A stretch of 64,000 nt of DNA from positions 124,001-188,000 of the forward strand of contig CANGEP010000004.1 of the NCBI GenBank assembly GCA_947452905.1. Direction: 5' to 3'. The notes beneath the pieces are model-generated. The model did not search any database. It saw only the letters and a program-made list of their open reading frames with translations, and was not told the origin of the DNA. Positions 1-9,656 of the stretch are shown here, piece after piece; position 1 is the first letter of the stretch; every line of letters begins with the position of its first letter. Position numbers and translations under genes: made by a program. This DNA is from Bacteroidota bacterium. GTDB lineage: Bacteria > Bacteroidota > Bacteroidia > Chitinophagales > Chitinophagaceae.

Positions 1-1
1 T

Positions 2-1186
2 AGAGATAGAAACGTACAAAAAAAATCCATCCCTTCGATTACTAGTTTTAGAACAGGTATCGAATTAAATTTAAACAACAATAGTCAAAATTTAACCCAG
101 ACTTTCTTATTAAATATTGGTCATACCTACAGCTTTCCTAAATTAATTTTACCTTTTAGCAAAAACCAAGTATCTGCAGGCAATAGTCAAAAAACAAACT
201 TTACTTTAAATGGTTCTTATATAGATAGATTAAACTATTATCAATTAAAATCATTTACTACTAACTGGGGCTATGAGTGGAAAAAAAATAAAAATGGCAG
301 TGAAAATATAATCTCTTACAAACCCGTTAATATTGAGTTATACCAATTAACAAAATTTGCGAAACTAGACAGTTTACTTTTGTTAAACCCTTTCTTACGA
401 TCCTCTTTTAATGATGGCAATGTGGTGGGACAAACTTTAAATTTTATACATACCGGACCTGCTCCTAAAAAAAATAATCAACAAGACTACTTTAGAATTG
501 GTATGGAAGAATCGGGTGGCTTGATTGGATTAATCCCCTCTGTTCGAGATCATGTATACCGATTTATTAAATTAGAAACAGAATGGAGAAAATTAATCAG
601 ATTTGAAAATAACGAATTCGCCTGGCGAATGATGGGAGGATGGGGGAATAATTATAGTGACAATACCTTACTTGGAGGTCAGCTTCCCTTTTTTAAACAA
701 TTTACTGCTGGCGGACCTTATAGTATGAGAGCATGGGGGCTTCGTCAATTAGGATTAGGCAGTTCTCGATTTTATGATACCAGTAGTAAGTCACAAAATT
801 TTGATCGTTTCGGTGATTTGCAATTGGAAGCCAATCTGGAATATCGCTTTACACTTTTTCAAATTGGCTCCTATAAAATTGGTTCTGCCTTGTTTACAGA
901 TATGGGTAATATTTGGAACACAAGAGATACCAAGCAAGATATTAATGCAGGATTTAAATTGGATAGATTATACAAAGATTTAGCCATTGCAGTGGGCACA
1001 GGCATTAGAGTTGATTTTAATTATTTTTTAATTAGAATTGATTACGCCATGAAAATGAAAGATCCTACCAGGACGTATAATAATGGATGGCTAGACTTCC
1101 ATAATTTTAAATGGACTGAATCAAAAGCCAATGGCTTAAATGTAAATAATTATGCTTGGCAATTTGGTATTGGACTACCCTTCTAA
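2..1186 (+). CDS. Omp85/BamA-TamA family outer membrane protein, C-terminal part (5' truncated)
   Basis: The reading frame is open from base 2, so the gene enters from the left edge and only its last ~394 codons are visible. The sequence is rich in alternating aromatic/polar beta-strand segments and ends in Gly-Leu-Pro-Phe with a terminal Phe, as expected for a BAM-assembled barrel. A GGPYSMRAWG segment corresponds to the conserved VRGF/RxW loop of Omp85 barrels. These proteins insert or translocate proteins at the outer membrane; Bacteroidota commonly carry TamL-type versions, and I infer that group because an essential BamA cannot be distinguished without the POTRA domains upstream. Its last 12 bases overlap the convergent truB gene. 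Confidence 0.8.
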   Translation, partial: RDRNVQKKSIPSITSFRTGIELNLNNNSQNLTQTFLLNIGHTYSFPKLILPFSKNQVSAGNSQKTNFTLNGSYIDRLNYYQLKSFTTNWGYEWKKNKNGSENIISYKPVNIELYQLTKFAKLDSLLLLNPFLRSSFNDGNVVGQTLNFIHTGPAPKKNNQQDYFRIGMEESGGLIGLIPSVRDHVYRFIKLETEWRKLIRFENNEFAWRMMGGWGNNYSDNTLLGGQLPFFKQFTAGGPYSMRAWGLRQLGLGSSRFYDTSSKSQNFDRFGDLQLEANLEYRFTLFQIGSYKIGSALFTDMGNIWNTRDTKQDINAGFKLDRLYKDLAIAVGTGIRVDFNYFLIRIDYAMKMKDPTRTYNNGWLDFHNFKWTESKANGLNVNNYAWQFGIGLPF

Positions 1187-1885
1187 TAAAGCTTGAATTT
1201 GTTTTTCCAAATCCTCCCATTGCAATGCTTCTGTAACTGAGAATTTTCCAATTTTTGTTCTTCTGAGTGCGCTCATATATGCACCCACTCCTAGTGTATC
1301 ACCAAAATCTTTTACCAAAGATCTAATATAAGTGCCAGTTGAACACACTACCCTAAAGTGAACATTGGGCAATTCAATTTTTGTTATTTCAAATTCAGAT
1401 ATGGTTATTTTACGGGGATCCACTTTTACTTCGATTCCTTTTCTTGCCGACTCGTATAATCTTTTACCATCTTTTTTGATAGCAGAATGTTGCGGTGGCA
1501 TTTGTAAAATTTCACCTATAAACGTTTTTGTAGCATCTATAATATTTTGTGCAGTGATATGCTGAATAGAAACAAAATTTTCGGGATCGGATTCTAAATC
1601 ATAAGTAGGCGTGGTAGCCCCTAATACTAAGCTACCTTGATACTCTTTTTCCATTCCCATATATTCATTTATTTGTTTGGTAAATTTACCAGTACAAATA
1701 ATTAATAATCCGGTAGCCAATGGATCGAGTGTGCCTGCGTGTCCTACCTTGGTAACTTTAGTAAGCCAACGTACTTTTTGTACCATATTAAATGAAGTCC
1801 AACCAATAGGCTTATCTATTAATAGCATCTTGCCCTCTAAATAAGGAGTAAGGACAGTTGGAATTGGTTTTTGTTTTAGTCCCAT
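1175..1885 (-). CDS. truB: tRNA pseudouridine(55) synthase TruB
   Basis: Makes pseudouridine at position 55 in the T-loop of tRNAs. The 236-residue product carries the TruB signature GHAGTLDPLATG with the catalytic Asp at about residue 54, preceded by LLIDKPIGWTS, and later the TGTYIRSLVKDFG segment. I start at the ATG at 1885: an upstream in-frame ATG at 1954 would overlap proS by 58 bp and add residues that do not look TruB-like. The gene lies 11 bp downstream of proS, so the two are probably co-transcribed as a tRNA-processing pair. The 3' end overlaps the convergent Omp85 gene by 12 bp. Length is normal for a short TruB. Confidence 0.95.
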   Translation of the reverse strand: MGLKQKPIPTVLTPYLEGKMLLIDKPIGWTSFNMVQKVRWLTKVTKVGHAGTLDPLATGLLIICTGKFTKQINEYMGMEKEYQGSLVLGATTPTYDLESDPENFVSIQHITAQNIIDATKTFIGEILQMPPQHSAIKKDGKRLYESARKGIEVKVDPRKITISEFEITKIELPNVHFRVVCSTGTYIRSLVKDFGDTLGVGAYMSALRRTKIGKFSVTEALQWEDLEKQIQALLEG

Positions 1886-1896
1886 GAAGCTAAAGG

Positions 1897-3375
1897 CTAG
1901 TAGGCTCTTGCAAATAATACTCTTTGAGTAGAAGGATTGCCTGTTAAAATACAAGCACCTGCTTCTTGTGTATTATCTAAAGGAATACAACGTATGGTTG
2001 CCTTTGTTTGTTCTTTAATTTTCTCTTCTGTTTCTGGTGTACCATCCCAGTGTGCTGATACAAAACCTGCTTTAGTATCTAAAATATTTACAAACTCTTC
2101 CCAGGTATTTGCTTTAGTTATATGTTCGTCTCTGTAATTTTTAGCACGTTCGAATAAGTTAGTTTGAATATCTAACAACAATTGACTCACCCTTTCAGTT
2201 AAACCATCCATAGATACTGTCGATTTTTCTTTGGTATCACGACGCGCAATTTCAACTTGGTTGTTTTCTAAATCACGAGGTCCCACTGCAATACGAACAG
2301 GCACTCCCTTTAATTCATACTCTGCAAATTTCCAACCTGGCCTTTGATTATCCGAATTGTCATATTTCACTCTGATACCTGCAGCTTTAAAAGAAGCTAC
2401 CATGCCAGCTACTTTTTCATCTAAAATTGCTTTTTGGTCTTCCCCTTTATAAATAGGTACTATCACCACTTGTAAAGGTGCAATACGTGGTGGTAATACC
2501 AAGCCTTGATCATCGCTATGTGTCATTACCAAGCCTCCAATTAAACGAGTACTCACCCCCCAACTAGTGGCCCATACATAGTCTAGCTTATTATGTTGAT
2601 CACTAAATTTAACATCAAAAGCCTTCGCAAAATTTTGTCCTAAAAAATGAGAGGTCCCCGCCTGCAATGCTTTACCATCTTGCATCAGTGCTTCGATACA
2701 ATAAGTGTCTTCGGCCCCAGCAAATCTTTCATTAGGAGTTTTTACACCTTTGATAACAGGCACGGCCATCCAATTTTCTGCAAAATCGGCATATACATTT
2801 AACATCTGTACTGTTTCTGCAATAGCTTCTTCCTTTGTTGCGTGAGCAGTATGCCCTTCCTGCCATAAAAATTCGGCAGTTCTTAAAAATAATCGAGTTC
2901 TCATTTCCCATCTTACCACATTGGCCCACTGATTTACTAAAATGGGTAAGTCACGATAAGATTGAATCCATGTTTTATAGGTATTCCAGATGATTGCTTC
3001 ACTGGTGGGGCGAACAATCAATTCCTCTTCTAATTTGGCATCAGGGTCCACCATTAGTTTACCCTTATTTTGGGGATCTGTTTTTAAACGGTAATGGGTA
3101 ACGATCGCACATTCCTTTGCAAAACCTTCTGCGTTTTTCTCTTCTGCTTCAAATAGGGATTTAGGAACAAATAAGGGGAAATAAGCATTTTGATGCCCCG
3201 TATCCTTAAACATTTTGTCCAATGCGGCTTGCATATTTTCCCATAAAGCATAGCCATAGGGTTTAATGACCATACAGCCTCTTACTGCACTATAGTCGGC
3301 TAATTCGCCCTTAAGTACCAGGTCGTTGTACCACTGAGAATAATCCTGTGCCCTAGTTGTTAATTCCTTTGCCAT
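1897..3375 (-). CDS. proS: Prolyl-tRNA synthetase, archaeal/eukaryotic-like type
   Basis: Class II synthetase that charges tRNA-Pro. At 492 residues it is the short ProS form without the bacterial editing insertion. Visible landmarks are the VRPTSEAII segment (residues ~121-129), motif 2 around [12 protein letters not shown] (~163-174), the [11 protein letters not shown] segment of the active site, and a C-terminal region ending in Arg-Ala-Tyr, the terminal Tyr being typical of this ProS group. Bacteroidota generally use this type. The ATG at 3375 is well placed before [16 protein letters not shown]. It is the first gene of a probable proS-truB unit. Confidence 0.96.
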   Translation of the reverse strand: MAKELTTRAQDYSQWYNDLVLKGELADYSAVRGCMVIKPYGYALWENMQAALDKMFKDTGHQNAYFPLFVPKSLFEAEEKNAEGFAKECAIVTHYRLKTDPQNKGKLMVDPDAKLEEELIVRPTSEAIIWNTYKTWIQSYRDLPILVNQWANVVRWEMRTRLFLRTAEFLWQEGHTAHATKEEAIAETVQMLNVYADFAENWMAVPVIKGVKTPNERFAGAEDTYCIEALMQDGKALQAGTSHFLGQNFAKAFDVKFSDQHNKLDYVWATSWGVSTRLIGGLVMTHSDDQGLVLPPRIAPLQVVIVPIYKGEDQKAILDEKVAGMVASFKAAGIRVKYDNSDNQRPGWKFAEYELKGVPVRIAVGPRDLENNQVEIARRDTKEKSTVSMDGLTERVSQLLLDIQTNLFERAKNYRDEHITKANTWEEFVNILDTKAGFVSAHWDGTPETEEKIKEQTKATIRCIPLDNTQEAGACILTGNPSTQRVLFARAY

Positions 3376-3446
3376 TTTTTATAAAATCTTAACAATTATA
3401 ATAGTAAAAACAATCTACGAAAAATGCTCTATATCTCAAAGTTTAG

Positions 3447-3454
3447 TAACTTTG
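3447..3454 (+). promoter_or_regulatory. Candidate Bacteroidota -7 box for the Gly-rich lipoprotein gene
   Basis: The octamer TAACTTTG matches the Bacteroidota -7 consensus TAnnTTTG and lies 54 nt before the ATG at 3509. I see no clear TTG -33 element at the expected distance, so this is supported by position and the -7 match only. Confidence 0.35.
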
Positions 3455-3508
3455 GACTAGCAAATGTATGCTAAAAAGAGGGCATATAAAAACCTAAACA
3501 AATTGATT

Positions 3509-4543
3509 ATGAACAACACAACTACTTACTTATCCAACAAGCGAATAGCTTTGGGTTTGACAATGATTTGTTTTATTGGAATTAGTTGTACCAGTTTGCA
3601 ACAAACAACGGTTGTTGCCTCTGACGATTTGTATGCAATTCCAAGTACAACAGCTTCTACTAACACTTATGCAAAAACAGACAATAGAAATCAAGAACAA
3701 ATAGCAGATGAACAAGGAGAATATCAAGATTATCAAAACTATCAAGACGATCGCTATTTAAGATTAAAAGTAGCCAACAGATATCGCTGGTCGGTTATTG
3801 ATGATTTTGGTTATTGGAATGACCCCCGTTTTAATTATGCTTATTATCCTTCTTACTTAGGATGGAATAGTTGGTATTCGGGCTATTATGGAGCCTCTTG
3901 GTATAATCCATTTGGGGCCTACTCAATGGGATGGGGTGGTTATAATCCCTTCTTTAATTCTTATGCAATGGGATGGGGATATGATGGCTTTGGAATGGGT
4001 ATAGGATTTGGTGGATTTGGATATGGTGGTTTTGGAGGTTTTGGTTATGGTGGATTTGGATATGGTGGTTTTGGCTATGGTGGCTGGAACCCTTACTATG
4101 CTGGTTATGGTAATCCTTATGGCCCCTCATTTATTGGTGGCAATGATAGAAGACGTCCCTATTTAGATCCCAAACAAGTGCATACCAGCGCTCCTGGTTT
4201 AGCTGCTTATACCAATAGAAGCATTAATAATGTGAATCGTCAAGTAAATACTACTAACGGAAACATTCGTTACTCAAGCAACCCTGATTTAAATAATAAT
4301 TTTGGCAACCTTATTAAAAGAGTAGTGACCAATAATACTAATGTAAATCAAGCCAATAGTTTTGATCGACCTTCCAGGTCTTTTAACAACAACAATTTCA
4401 ATAATACTAGAGTAACAAGTACGCCTTCCACTAATACTGTCGCCCCAAGTTCAAATAGCAATAGTAATGCAGGCGGAAGAAGTGGTGGGTATAATAGTGC
4501 AGGATCTTCTTCTTCAGGAAGCAGACCTTCTAGAGTTAACTAA
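3509..4543 (+). CDS. Gly/Tyr/Phe-rich putative lipoprotein
   Basis: A 344-residue protein of unknown function. The N-terminus has Lys-Arg followed by a hydrophobic stretch and a lipobox-like IGIS-Cys at residue ~27, suggesting an envelope lipoprotein. I start at the ATG at 3509, not at the upstream ATG at 3464, because that gives a normal signal peptide. The middle is aromatic and Gly-rich (YPSYLGWNSWYSGYYG, then GFGYG repeats), and the C-terminal third is Asn/Ser-rich and probably disordered. It lies 20 bp before the FadL-like gene and may be co-transcribed with it. The composition resembles low-complexity surface or matrix proteins; no enzymatic motif is visible. Confidence 0.7.
   Translation: MNNTTTYLSNKRIALGLTMICFIGISCTSLQQTTVVASDDLYAIPSTTASTNTYAKTDNRNQEQIADEQGEYQDYQNYQDDRYLRLKVANRYRWSVIDDFGYWNDPRFNYAYYPSYLGWNSWYSGYYGASWYNPFGAYSMGWGGYNPFFNSYAMGWGYDGFGMGIGFGGFGYGGFGGFGYGGFGYGGFGYGGWNPYYAGYGNPYGPSFIGGNDRRRPYLDPKQVHTSAPGLAAYTNRSINNVNRQVNTTNGNIRYSSNPDLNNNFGNLIKRVVTNNTNVNQANSFDRPSRSFNNNNFNNTRVTSTPSTNTVAPSSNSNSNAGGRSGGYNSAGSSSSGSRPSRVN
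4007..4086 (+). repeat. Tandem repeat of a ~15-bp unit encoding GFGYG
   Basis: Units of the form GGNTTTGGNTATGGT are repeated with third-position variation inside the Gly-rich lipoprotein gene, giving alternating GFGG/GFGYG protein repeats. The period is a multiple of three, so expansion or contraction keeps the frame. Confidence 0.7.
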
Positions 4544-4563
4544 TTATAAAAAGCAGAGAAATT

Positions 4564-6093
4564 ATGAAGAAAATATTCCTTTTGATCTTATTAGGATCAA
4601 CTATAAACATGTACGCTCAAGAGCCCGATGATGCTTTAAGATTATCTTGGTTTGTACCACACGGAACTGCAAGAAGTAGTGCTATTGGAGGTGCCATGGG
4701 TTCATTAGGGGCCGATTTATCCGCCAACCACATTAACCCTGCTGGTTTGGGTTTATATAAATCATCAGAGATTTTATTAACGCCTAAATTTCTAACGCAG
4801 TCTAATGATTTTAATTATCGAGGTACATTAAGTTCATCTAGAGATTCTAAAACTAATTTAGGAACTGTGGGTATGGTATTTGCTAATAATCAAAGGTCAA
4901 ATGCTTACCGAAGCACAGCTTTCTCCATAAGCTTCACCCAAATAGCAGATTATAATAATCAGGTGCGTTTTTCTGGAAAAAATAATTTTAGTAGTTGGTC
5001 CGAAAAATATTTAGAAGAACTAGTAAATGATCGTGCCGATACTAATGCTGCCTTGAGTAATTACATTTTTGGTAGCTCATTGGCTTATCGTACCTATTTA
5101 GTGGATACCACTGCTGATGCTAAGGGTAATGTTACTGGTTATCAAAGTTTAGTGCCCATTTCTTCGGGCGTAAATCAAATATATGACGCACAAACAAGTG
5201 GCTCTTACAATGAATTAGCTTTTGGATGGGGCGGCAATATTGAAGATAAATTATATTTAGGAGCAAGTTTAATATTACCCATGATCGATTTTAACCGATC
5301 TACTTTATATTCTGAAACTGATCTTGACCCATCCAATAAAGCAAACTATTTTGGAGGATTTCAAGTAACCGAAAATTTTAGTTCAAGAGGCTTTGGTGGA
5401 GGATTTAAATTAGGGTTAATTTATAAGCCAGAATCCTATTTACGTTTAGGTTTCTCCTTGCATACACCGCAATTAATAAGTTTTAGAGATAAAATTAGCG
5501 CTTCAATGACTACCAACACCGAAGGCTATGCTGGCTTACAAAGTGAAAGCTCAGCGAATTTGAATGATGGTTATCCTGGTGTTAGAGAATACTCTGTTGC
5601 TACCCCTTTAAAAACAATATTCAGTGGTTCTTACTTTTTTGCATCTCCTTTAAAACCAACCCAAGCTCTTGGTTTTATAAGTGCTGATATTGAATGGGTT
5701 AATTATGCAGGTACCCATTATTATGCCAACACATACGATCAGCAGTCAACTGATTATTACCATGCTTTGAACAATACAATTAAAGATTTATACAAAAATA
5801 ATTTCAATATTAAAATTGGTTCAGAATTAAAATTAAATGGCAACTGGATGGCTAGAGCTGGAGCTGCTTATTATGGCTCCCCTTACAAAGACGAAACAAT
5901 TAAATCATCTCGTTCTAGTATTAGTGCTGGCATTGGTTACAGAACTGAACATCGTTTTATTGATTTCACAATCGTTAATACAACTAGTAAAGATGCTATA
6001 TTCCCTTATCGTTTAAATGATAAACCTAATACTTATGCTGCTTTAACAGGCAATCAAGTAATGTTTATGATTGGCTACGGCATTAGATTTTAA
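4564..6093 (+). CDS. OmpP1/FadL-like outer membrane transport protein
   Basis: A 509-residue predicted outer membrane barrel. A signal peptide ends near MYAQ (residue ~19). The mature N-terminus contains ARSSAIGGAMGSLGADLSA followed by NPAGLGLY, the conserved asparagine-proline-alanine-gly hatch region of FadL/OmpP1 (and PorV-like) proteins. The rest is amphipathic beta strands ending in GYGIRF with a terminal Phe. FadL proteins pass hydrophobic compounds through the outer membrane; the substrate here cannot be read from sequence. It follows the Gly-rich lipoprotein by 20 bp and is followed by a strong bidirectional terminator. Confidence 0.75.
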   Translation: MKKIFLLILLGSTINMYAQEPDDALRLSWFVPHGTARSSAIGGAMGSLGADLSANHINPAGLGLYKSSEILLTPKFLTQSNDFNYRGTLSSSRDSKTNLGTVGMVFANNQRSNAYRSTAFSISFTQIADYNNQVRFSGKNNFSSWSEKYLEELVNDRADTNAALSNYIFGSSLAYRTYLVDTTADAKGNVTGYQSLVPISSGVNQIYDAQTSGSYNELAFGWGGNIEDKLYLGASLILPMIDFNRSTLYSETDLDPSNKANYFGGFQVTENFSSRGFGGGFKLGLIYKPESYLRLGFSLHTPQLISFRDKISASMTTNTEGYAGLQSESSANLNDGYPGVREYSVATPLKTIFSGSYFFASPLKPTQALGFISADIEWVNYAGTHYYANTYDQQSTDYYHALNNTIKDLYKNNFNIKIGSELKLNGNWMARAGAAYYGSPYKDETIKSSRSSISAGIGYRTEHRFIDFTIVNTTSKDAIFPYRLNDKPNTYAALTGNQVMFMIGYGIRF

Positions 6094-6110
6094 AATATAT
6101 TCTTACCCTA

Positions 6111-6142
6111 AAAAAAGGCGCTTCCATGGGAGCGCCTTTTTT
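6111..6142. terminator. Strong bidirectional intrinsic terminator
   Basis: A perfect 12-bp inverted repeat (6111-6122 with 6131-6142), GC-rich at its core (GGCGCT/AGCGCC), closed by an 8-nt loop and flanked by A6 on the left and T6 on the right. It sits between the convergent FadL-like and M16 peptidase genes, so it can stop transcription from both sides. Confidence 0.9.
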
Positions 6143-6174
6143 GTTCGATAACTTATTATTAGCTATTCAAAATC

Positions 6175-8238
6175 TTATTTCAAATCTGTTGTTTGTAACC
6201 CTTGATTAATTTTAATATCTGAATACTTAACATTAATCTTCATTTGACCCATATCAATGATTTCCTCAGATGGCAACTGAATTCCATTTACAGTTTTATA
6301 GGTTTTGTAAAACTGTTGTTGTGTAACAGTGCCTCTACCGGGTACTTCTTGTGACTTTGCAGTTTTTACTAGTAAATATGTTGCAGCATCATAAAAGCGA
6401 TGAGAAACCTTGCCAGTAGGAGTTGTTATTTCAACATCTATAGCATCTTTACCCTCCACTTTTTCAGCACCTACGATTTTTAATTGATAGCCCTTGCTTA
6501 AATAGTTTAATTCTGGAACTAAATTAGCTGCTTCATCTAAGCCCTCTTTTATTTCATCCGTAATAGGGGCTTCCATTCCTTGTTGACTTACCGAGTATTT
6601 ACCTGCGACCACTGATTGTTTCATAATAGTCATTCCTGCCATTGACATCGTTGATACCATATTACCAGGAATAATCATAGTTTGAGACATCTCTAAAGAT
6701 TGGCCCATAACAGAAGCAGTACCTTTTAATTGTACATCTTTTATGGAGGCTATTGCCTCTTTGCCTCCAACCGCAGCAACTACTTTATCTAATAAGATAG
6801 CAGGCGTTAAATTAGCATCTGCTTTTGCCTCAGTAGGCGCTGCTACTTCATTACCTTCTAAATCAAAGTATTTTACAGGCCCATATTTTTCTAAACCCTT
6901 GGCAATTTGTTTTGCATTACCAACAATTACAATATGCATTTTAGTAGGATTCAACAATGCGGTTGCAGCAGTTTGCACTTTAGCTGCATCTACTGCTGCT
7001 AAGGTGGTTAAATACTTTTGATAATAATCGGCCGGTAATTTATAACGAGCAATATTTAAAGCGAAGTTGGCAATCGTTGCAGGATTTTCTAAAGAACGTG
7101 CAAAACCACCAGATAAATAATTCTTCATTCGAGACAATTCTGTATCTCCTACTTTTTCGTTACGAATTACATTTATCTCATGTAAAATTTCTTGAATTGA
7201 ACTATCCGTTTTTTCATTTCTCACCGATGCTTCAGCCGAGAAAATACCCACTTGACGGTTGGGGCTCAATGAAGAGTAGGCGCCATAAGTAAAGCCATGC
7301 TTCTCTCTTAAGTTAGCAAACAAACGTCCTGAAAATCCACCACCTAGAATATTATTCATAACTGATGAAGAAATTGCGTTAGCATCCCCTGGTCCTAAAT
7401 CTACTGCAGTGGCAACAGCAACCACGCTTTGCACCGATGCAGGACGATCTACAATGGCCACATAGGTTTGTGACGGTATTTGTGGTTTGGGATAAATAGA
7501 CTTAACTACTTCCCCTTTTGCCCAAGCACTAAAATTTTTCTCTGCTAATGTTTTTGCAGTTGCTGGCTCAATGTCTCCAACAAAAACCAAATAGGCAATA
7601 TTGGGTTTCCAATAGGTTGCAAAAAACTTTTTAACATCCTCAATGTTTACATTATTGACTGTTTGTGTAGTAGTAATTTCTCCAAAAGCATGATGGGCAC
7701 CATACACTAATTTTTTCATCACATTATTTGATATAGCATCTGGCTCGTCTTTATTAGATTCAATAGCGGATAATGTTTGCTTTCTTACTTTCTCTAATTC
7801 GTCTTTTGATAAAGCAGGATGTAAAATAACTTCGGCCATTAAACTCATTAATTGAGGGAAATTACTTTTAAGAGAACTTACAGTGGCCGTTTGACTAGAA
7901 GTAGATAAAGAACCTCCTAAATATTCGACGGCCTCGTCTAATACTGCTTTTGTTTTAGTGGTAGTTCCCCTTTTTAATAGTTGCCCACTCATTTCGGCTA
8001 CACCAGCTTTATCACCTTCAGTAAATCCATCCAAATCAAGGGCAATCGTAGCAGTAACTCTTGGGAGTTTTGTGTTCTTCACTACAAAAACTTGCAACCC
8101 ATTGGATAAAGTAAATGCCACCGGGCTGCCCACCTGAATTACAGGAGCCTTAGCGGGAGCAGGGGCTTTAGTTCTGTCAATTTTTTGCGCCAATGAAACC
8201 ATAGGTGCAAATAGTAAGAGGTATATATATTTTTTCAT
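6175..8238 (-). CDS. M16 peptidase-like protein lacking the zinc site, with an extra C-terminal domain
   Basis: A 687-residue secreted protein (signal peptide ending in SLAQ, residue ~18). Residues ~35-470 have the two-lobed M16 fold: VAFTLSNGLQVFVVKN at the start and LREKHGFTYGAYS in the second lobe. The HxxEH zinc motif is absent; the aligned positions read AEMSGQL, so His, Glu and His are all replaced. It should therefore be the non-catalytic partner of the active M16 protein encoded 21 bp upstream, as in other bacterial M16B pairs. An additional ~200 residues at the C-terminus (from about LLDKVVAAVGGKEAI) look like a LolA-type beta sheet domain; that assignment is inference. Confidence 0.88.
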   Translation of the reverse strand: MKKYIYLLLFAPMVSLAQKIDRTKAPAPAKAPVIQVGSPVAFTLSNGLQVFVVKNTKLPRVTATIALDLDGFTEGDKAGVAEMSGQLLKRGTTTKTKAVLDEAVEYLGGSLSTSSQTATVSSLKSNFPQLMSLMAEVILHPALSKDELEKVRKQTLSAIESNKDEPDAISNNVMKKLVYGAHHAFGEITTTQTVNNVNIEDVKKFFATYWKPNIAYLVFVGDIEPATAKTLAEKNFSAWAKGEVVKSIYPKPQIPSQTYVAIVDRPASVQSVVAVATAVDLGPGDANAISSSVMNNILGGGFSGRLFANLREKHGFTYGAYSSLSPNRQVGIFSAEASVRNEKTDSSIQEILHEINVIRNEKVGDTELSRMKNYLSGGFARSLENPATIANFALNIARYKLPADYYQKYLTTLAAVDAAKVQTAATALLNPTKMHIVIVGNAKQIAKGLEKYGPVKYFDLEGNEVAAPTEAKADANLTPAILLDKVVAAVGGKEAIASIKDVQLKGTASVMGQSLEMSQTMIIPGNMVSTMSMAGMTIMKQSVVAGKYSVSQQGMEAPITDEIKEGLDEAANLVPELNYLSKGYQLKIVGAEKVEGKDAIDVEITTPTGKVSHRFYDAATYLLVKTAKSQEVPGRGTVTQQQFYKTYKTVNGIQLPSEEIIDMGQMKINVKYSDIKINQGLQTTDLK

Positions 8239-8259
8239 ACGATTATTTTTAGTGATTTA

Positions 8260-9588
8260 TTATTTGCTGGTTTTTTCTTTAGGCACATAATATAATACCA
8301 CGCGATTATCTTTATTTAAATATTTCTTGGCTACTGCTAAAACATCTTCACGAGTTACTTTATTGTATTTCTCTAATTCTGTATTAATCAAATTAGCATC
8401 TCCAAAATACACTTCATAATTAGCCAAGCTTTCGGCTATTCCAGCCATTGTTCCATTACTAGTCACTAATCCAGTAGTAATTTGATTTTTTACTTTTTGA
8501 AACTCTCGCTCCGACACTAAACCGGTTTTTAATTCATTCACTACACTATCCATGTTTGTTTCTAATACATCCGCTTTCACACCCATGTTGGCAATGGCTA
8601 AGGTGATTAATAAACCTTCATCTTCATTAAAGAAGGGAACAGATTGCGCAGCTGCTGCTAATTGTTTGCCATCCACTAAAGTTTTATTCATACGAGAAGA
8701 TTCTCCTCCTGATAATATATTGGAGAGCACATTAAATGCATAGTATTCGCTTCCTCCCTGTTGGGGGGCACGATAGGCCTGAAAGACCCCTGCTAGTTGT
8801 ACATTGTCTTGAATAATATCTCTCACTTCTGTTCCTAAAGCTGGCTCTTTTACAGAAGGTTTAATAATTGGTTTTGTTCCCTTTGCAATAGGTCCAAAAT
8901 ACGATTCAATTTTAGCTTTTAATTCGGCCTTATTAAAATCACCTGCAATAGATAATACACAATTATTAGGCACATAATAAGTTTTATAAAACTCAATAAA
9001 CTCCTCTAGCTTGGCAGCATTTAAATGATCCATACTACCAATAGGTGCCCAACGATAAGGGTGTACTTTAAAAGCACGTTTAAGCATTTCGGTTAAAAAA
9101 CTTCCATAAGGACGGTTGTCCATACGCATTCTTTTTTCCTCTTTTACTACTTCTCTTTGGGTATTTACACCCACTTGCTCAATTTTAGCATGCATCATTC
9201 TTTCACTTTCCAACCAAAGTCCTAACTCTAGTTGATTAGAAGGTAATAACTCATAGTAAAAAGTACGATCCTGAGTGGTATTGGCATTTAAAACACCACC
9301 CGCATTAGTCACATACTTATCAAATTCTCCTCTCTTAATGTTCTCTGATCCTTCAAATAATAAATGTTCAAAGAAATGGGCGAATCCTGTTCTACCAGTA
9401 TCTTCATTTTTGGAACCCACATGATATAGGGCTGTAACCGCGACTACAGGGGCCGAATGATCTTCATGTAAAATAACTTTAAGACCATTGGGTAATGTAT
9501 ATTTTTCGAACTGTATCGAATGCCCTTGTGCAAAGGCAGTGCTCATAAAAAAAATACATCCAAAAATCAGCAATGATTTTTTTTGCAT
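8260..9588 (-). CDS. M16 family zinc metallopeptidase, catalytic subunit
   Basis: A 442-residue periplasmic or surface peptidase of the pitrilysin/M16B family. The signal peptide ends in TAFAQ (~residue 21). The inverted zinc motif is intact as HFFEHLLFEG (HxxEH), with the downstream Glu in the REVVKEEKRMRMDN region. A second lobe follows, containing LSNILSGGESSRM. It is the first gene of a pair with the inactive M16 homologue 21 bp downstream; such pairs form heterodimers that degrade peptides. The start at 9588 gives a proper signal peptide. Confidence 0.93.
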   Translation of the reverse strand: MQKKSLLIFGCIFFMSTAFAQGHSIQFEKYTLPNGLKVILHEDHSAPVVAVTALYHVGSKNEDTGRTGFAHFFEHLLFEGSENIKRGEFDKYVTNAGGVLNANTTQDRTFYYELLPSNQLELGLWLESERMMHAKIEQVGVNTQREVVKEEKRMRMDNRPYGSFLTEMLKRAFKVHPYRWAPIGSMDHLNAAKLEEFIEFYKTYYVPNNCVLSIAGDFNKAELKAKIESYFGPIAKGTKPIIKPSVKEPALGTEVRDIIQDNVQLAGVFQAYRAPQQGGSEYYAFNVLSNILSGGESSRMNKTLVDGKQLAAAAQSVPFFNEDEGLLITLAIANMGVKADVLETNMDSVVNELKTGLVSEREFQKVKNQITTGLVTSNGTMAGIAESLANYEVYFGDANLINTELEKYNKVTREDVLAVAKKYLNKDNRVVLYYVPKEKTSK

Positions 9589-9656
9589 ATTGTAAAATTT
9601 AAGTGAATTATAGTGTACTAAACTAGGCTAAATCCGGTGAAAAATTAAAAAATAGA

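Noticed and set aside
6743..7021. A 92-codon plus-strand frame inside the M16-like gene
   Set aside because: It is an antisense shadow with Ala/Thr-rich composition mirroring the coding strand.
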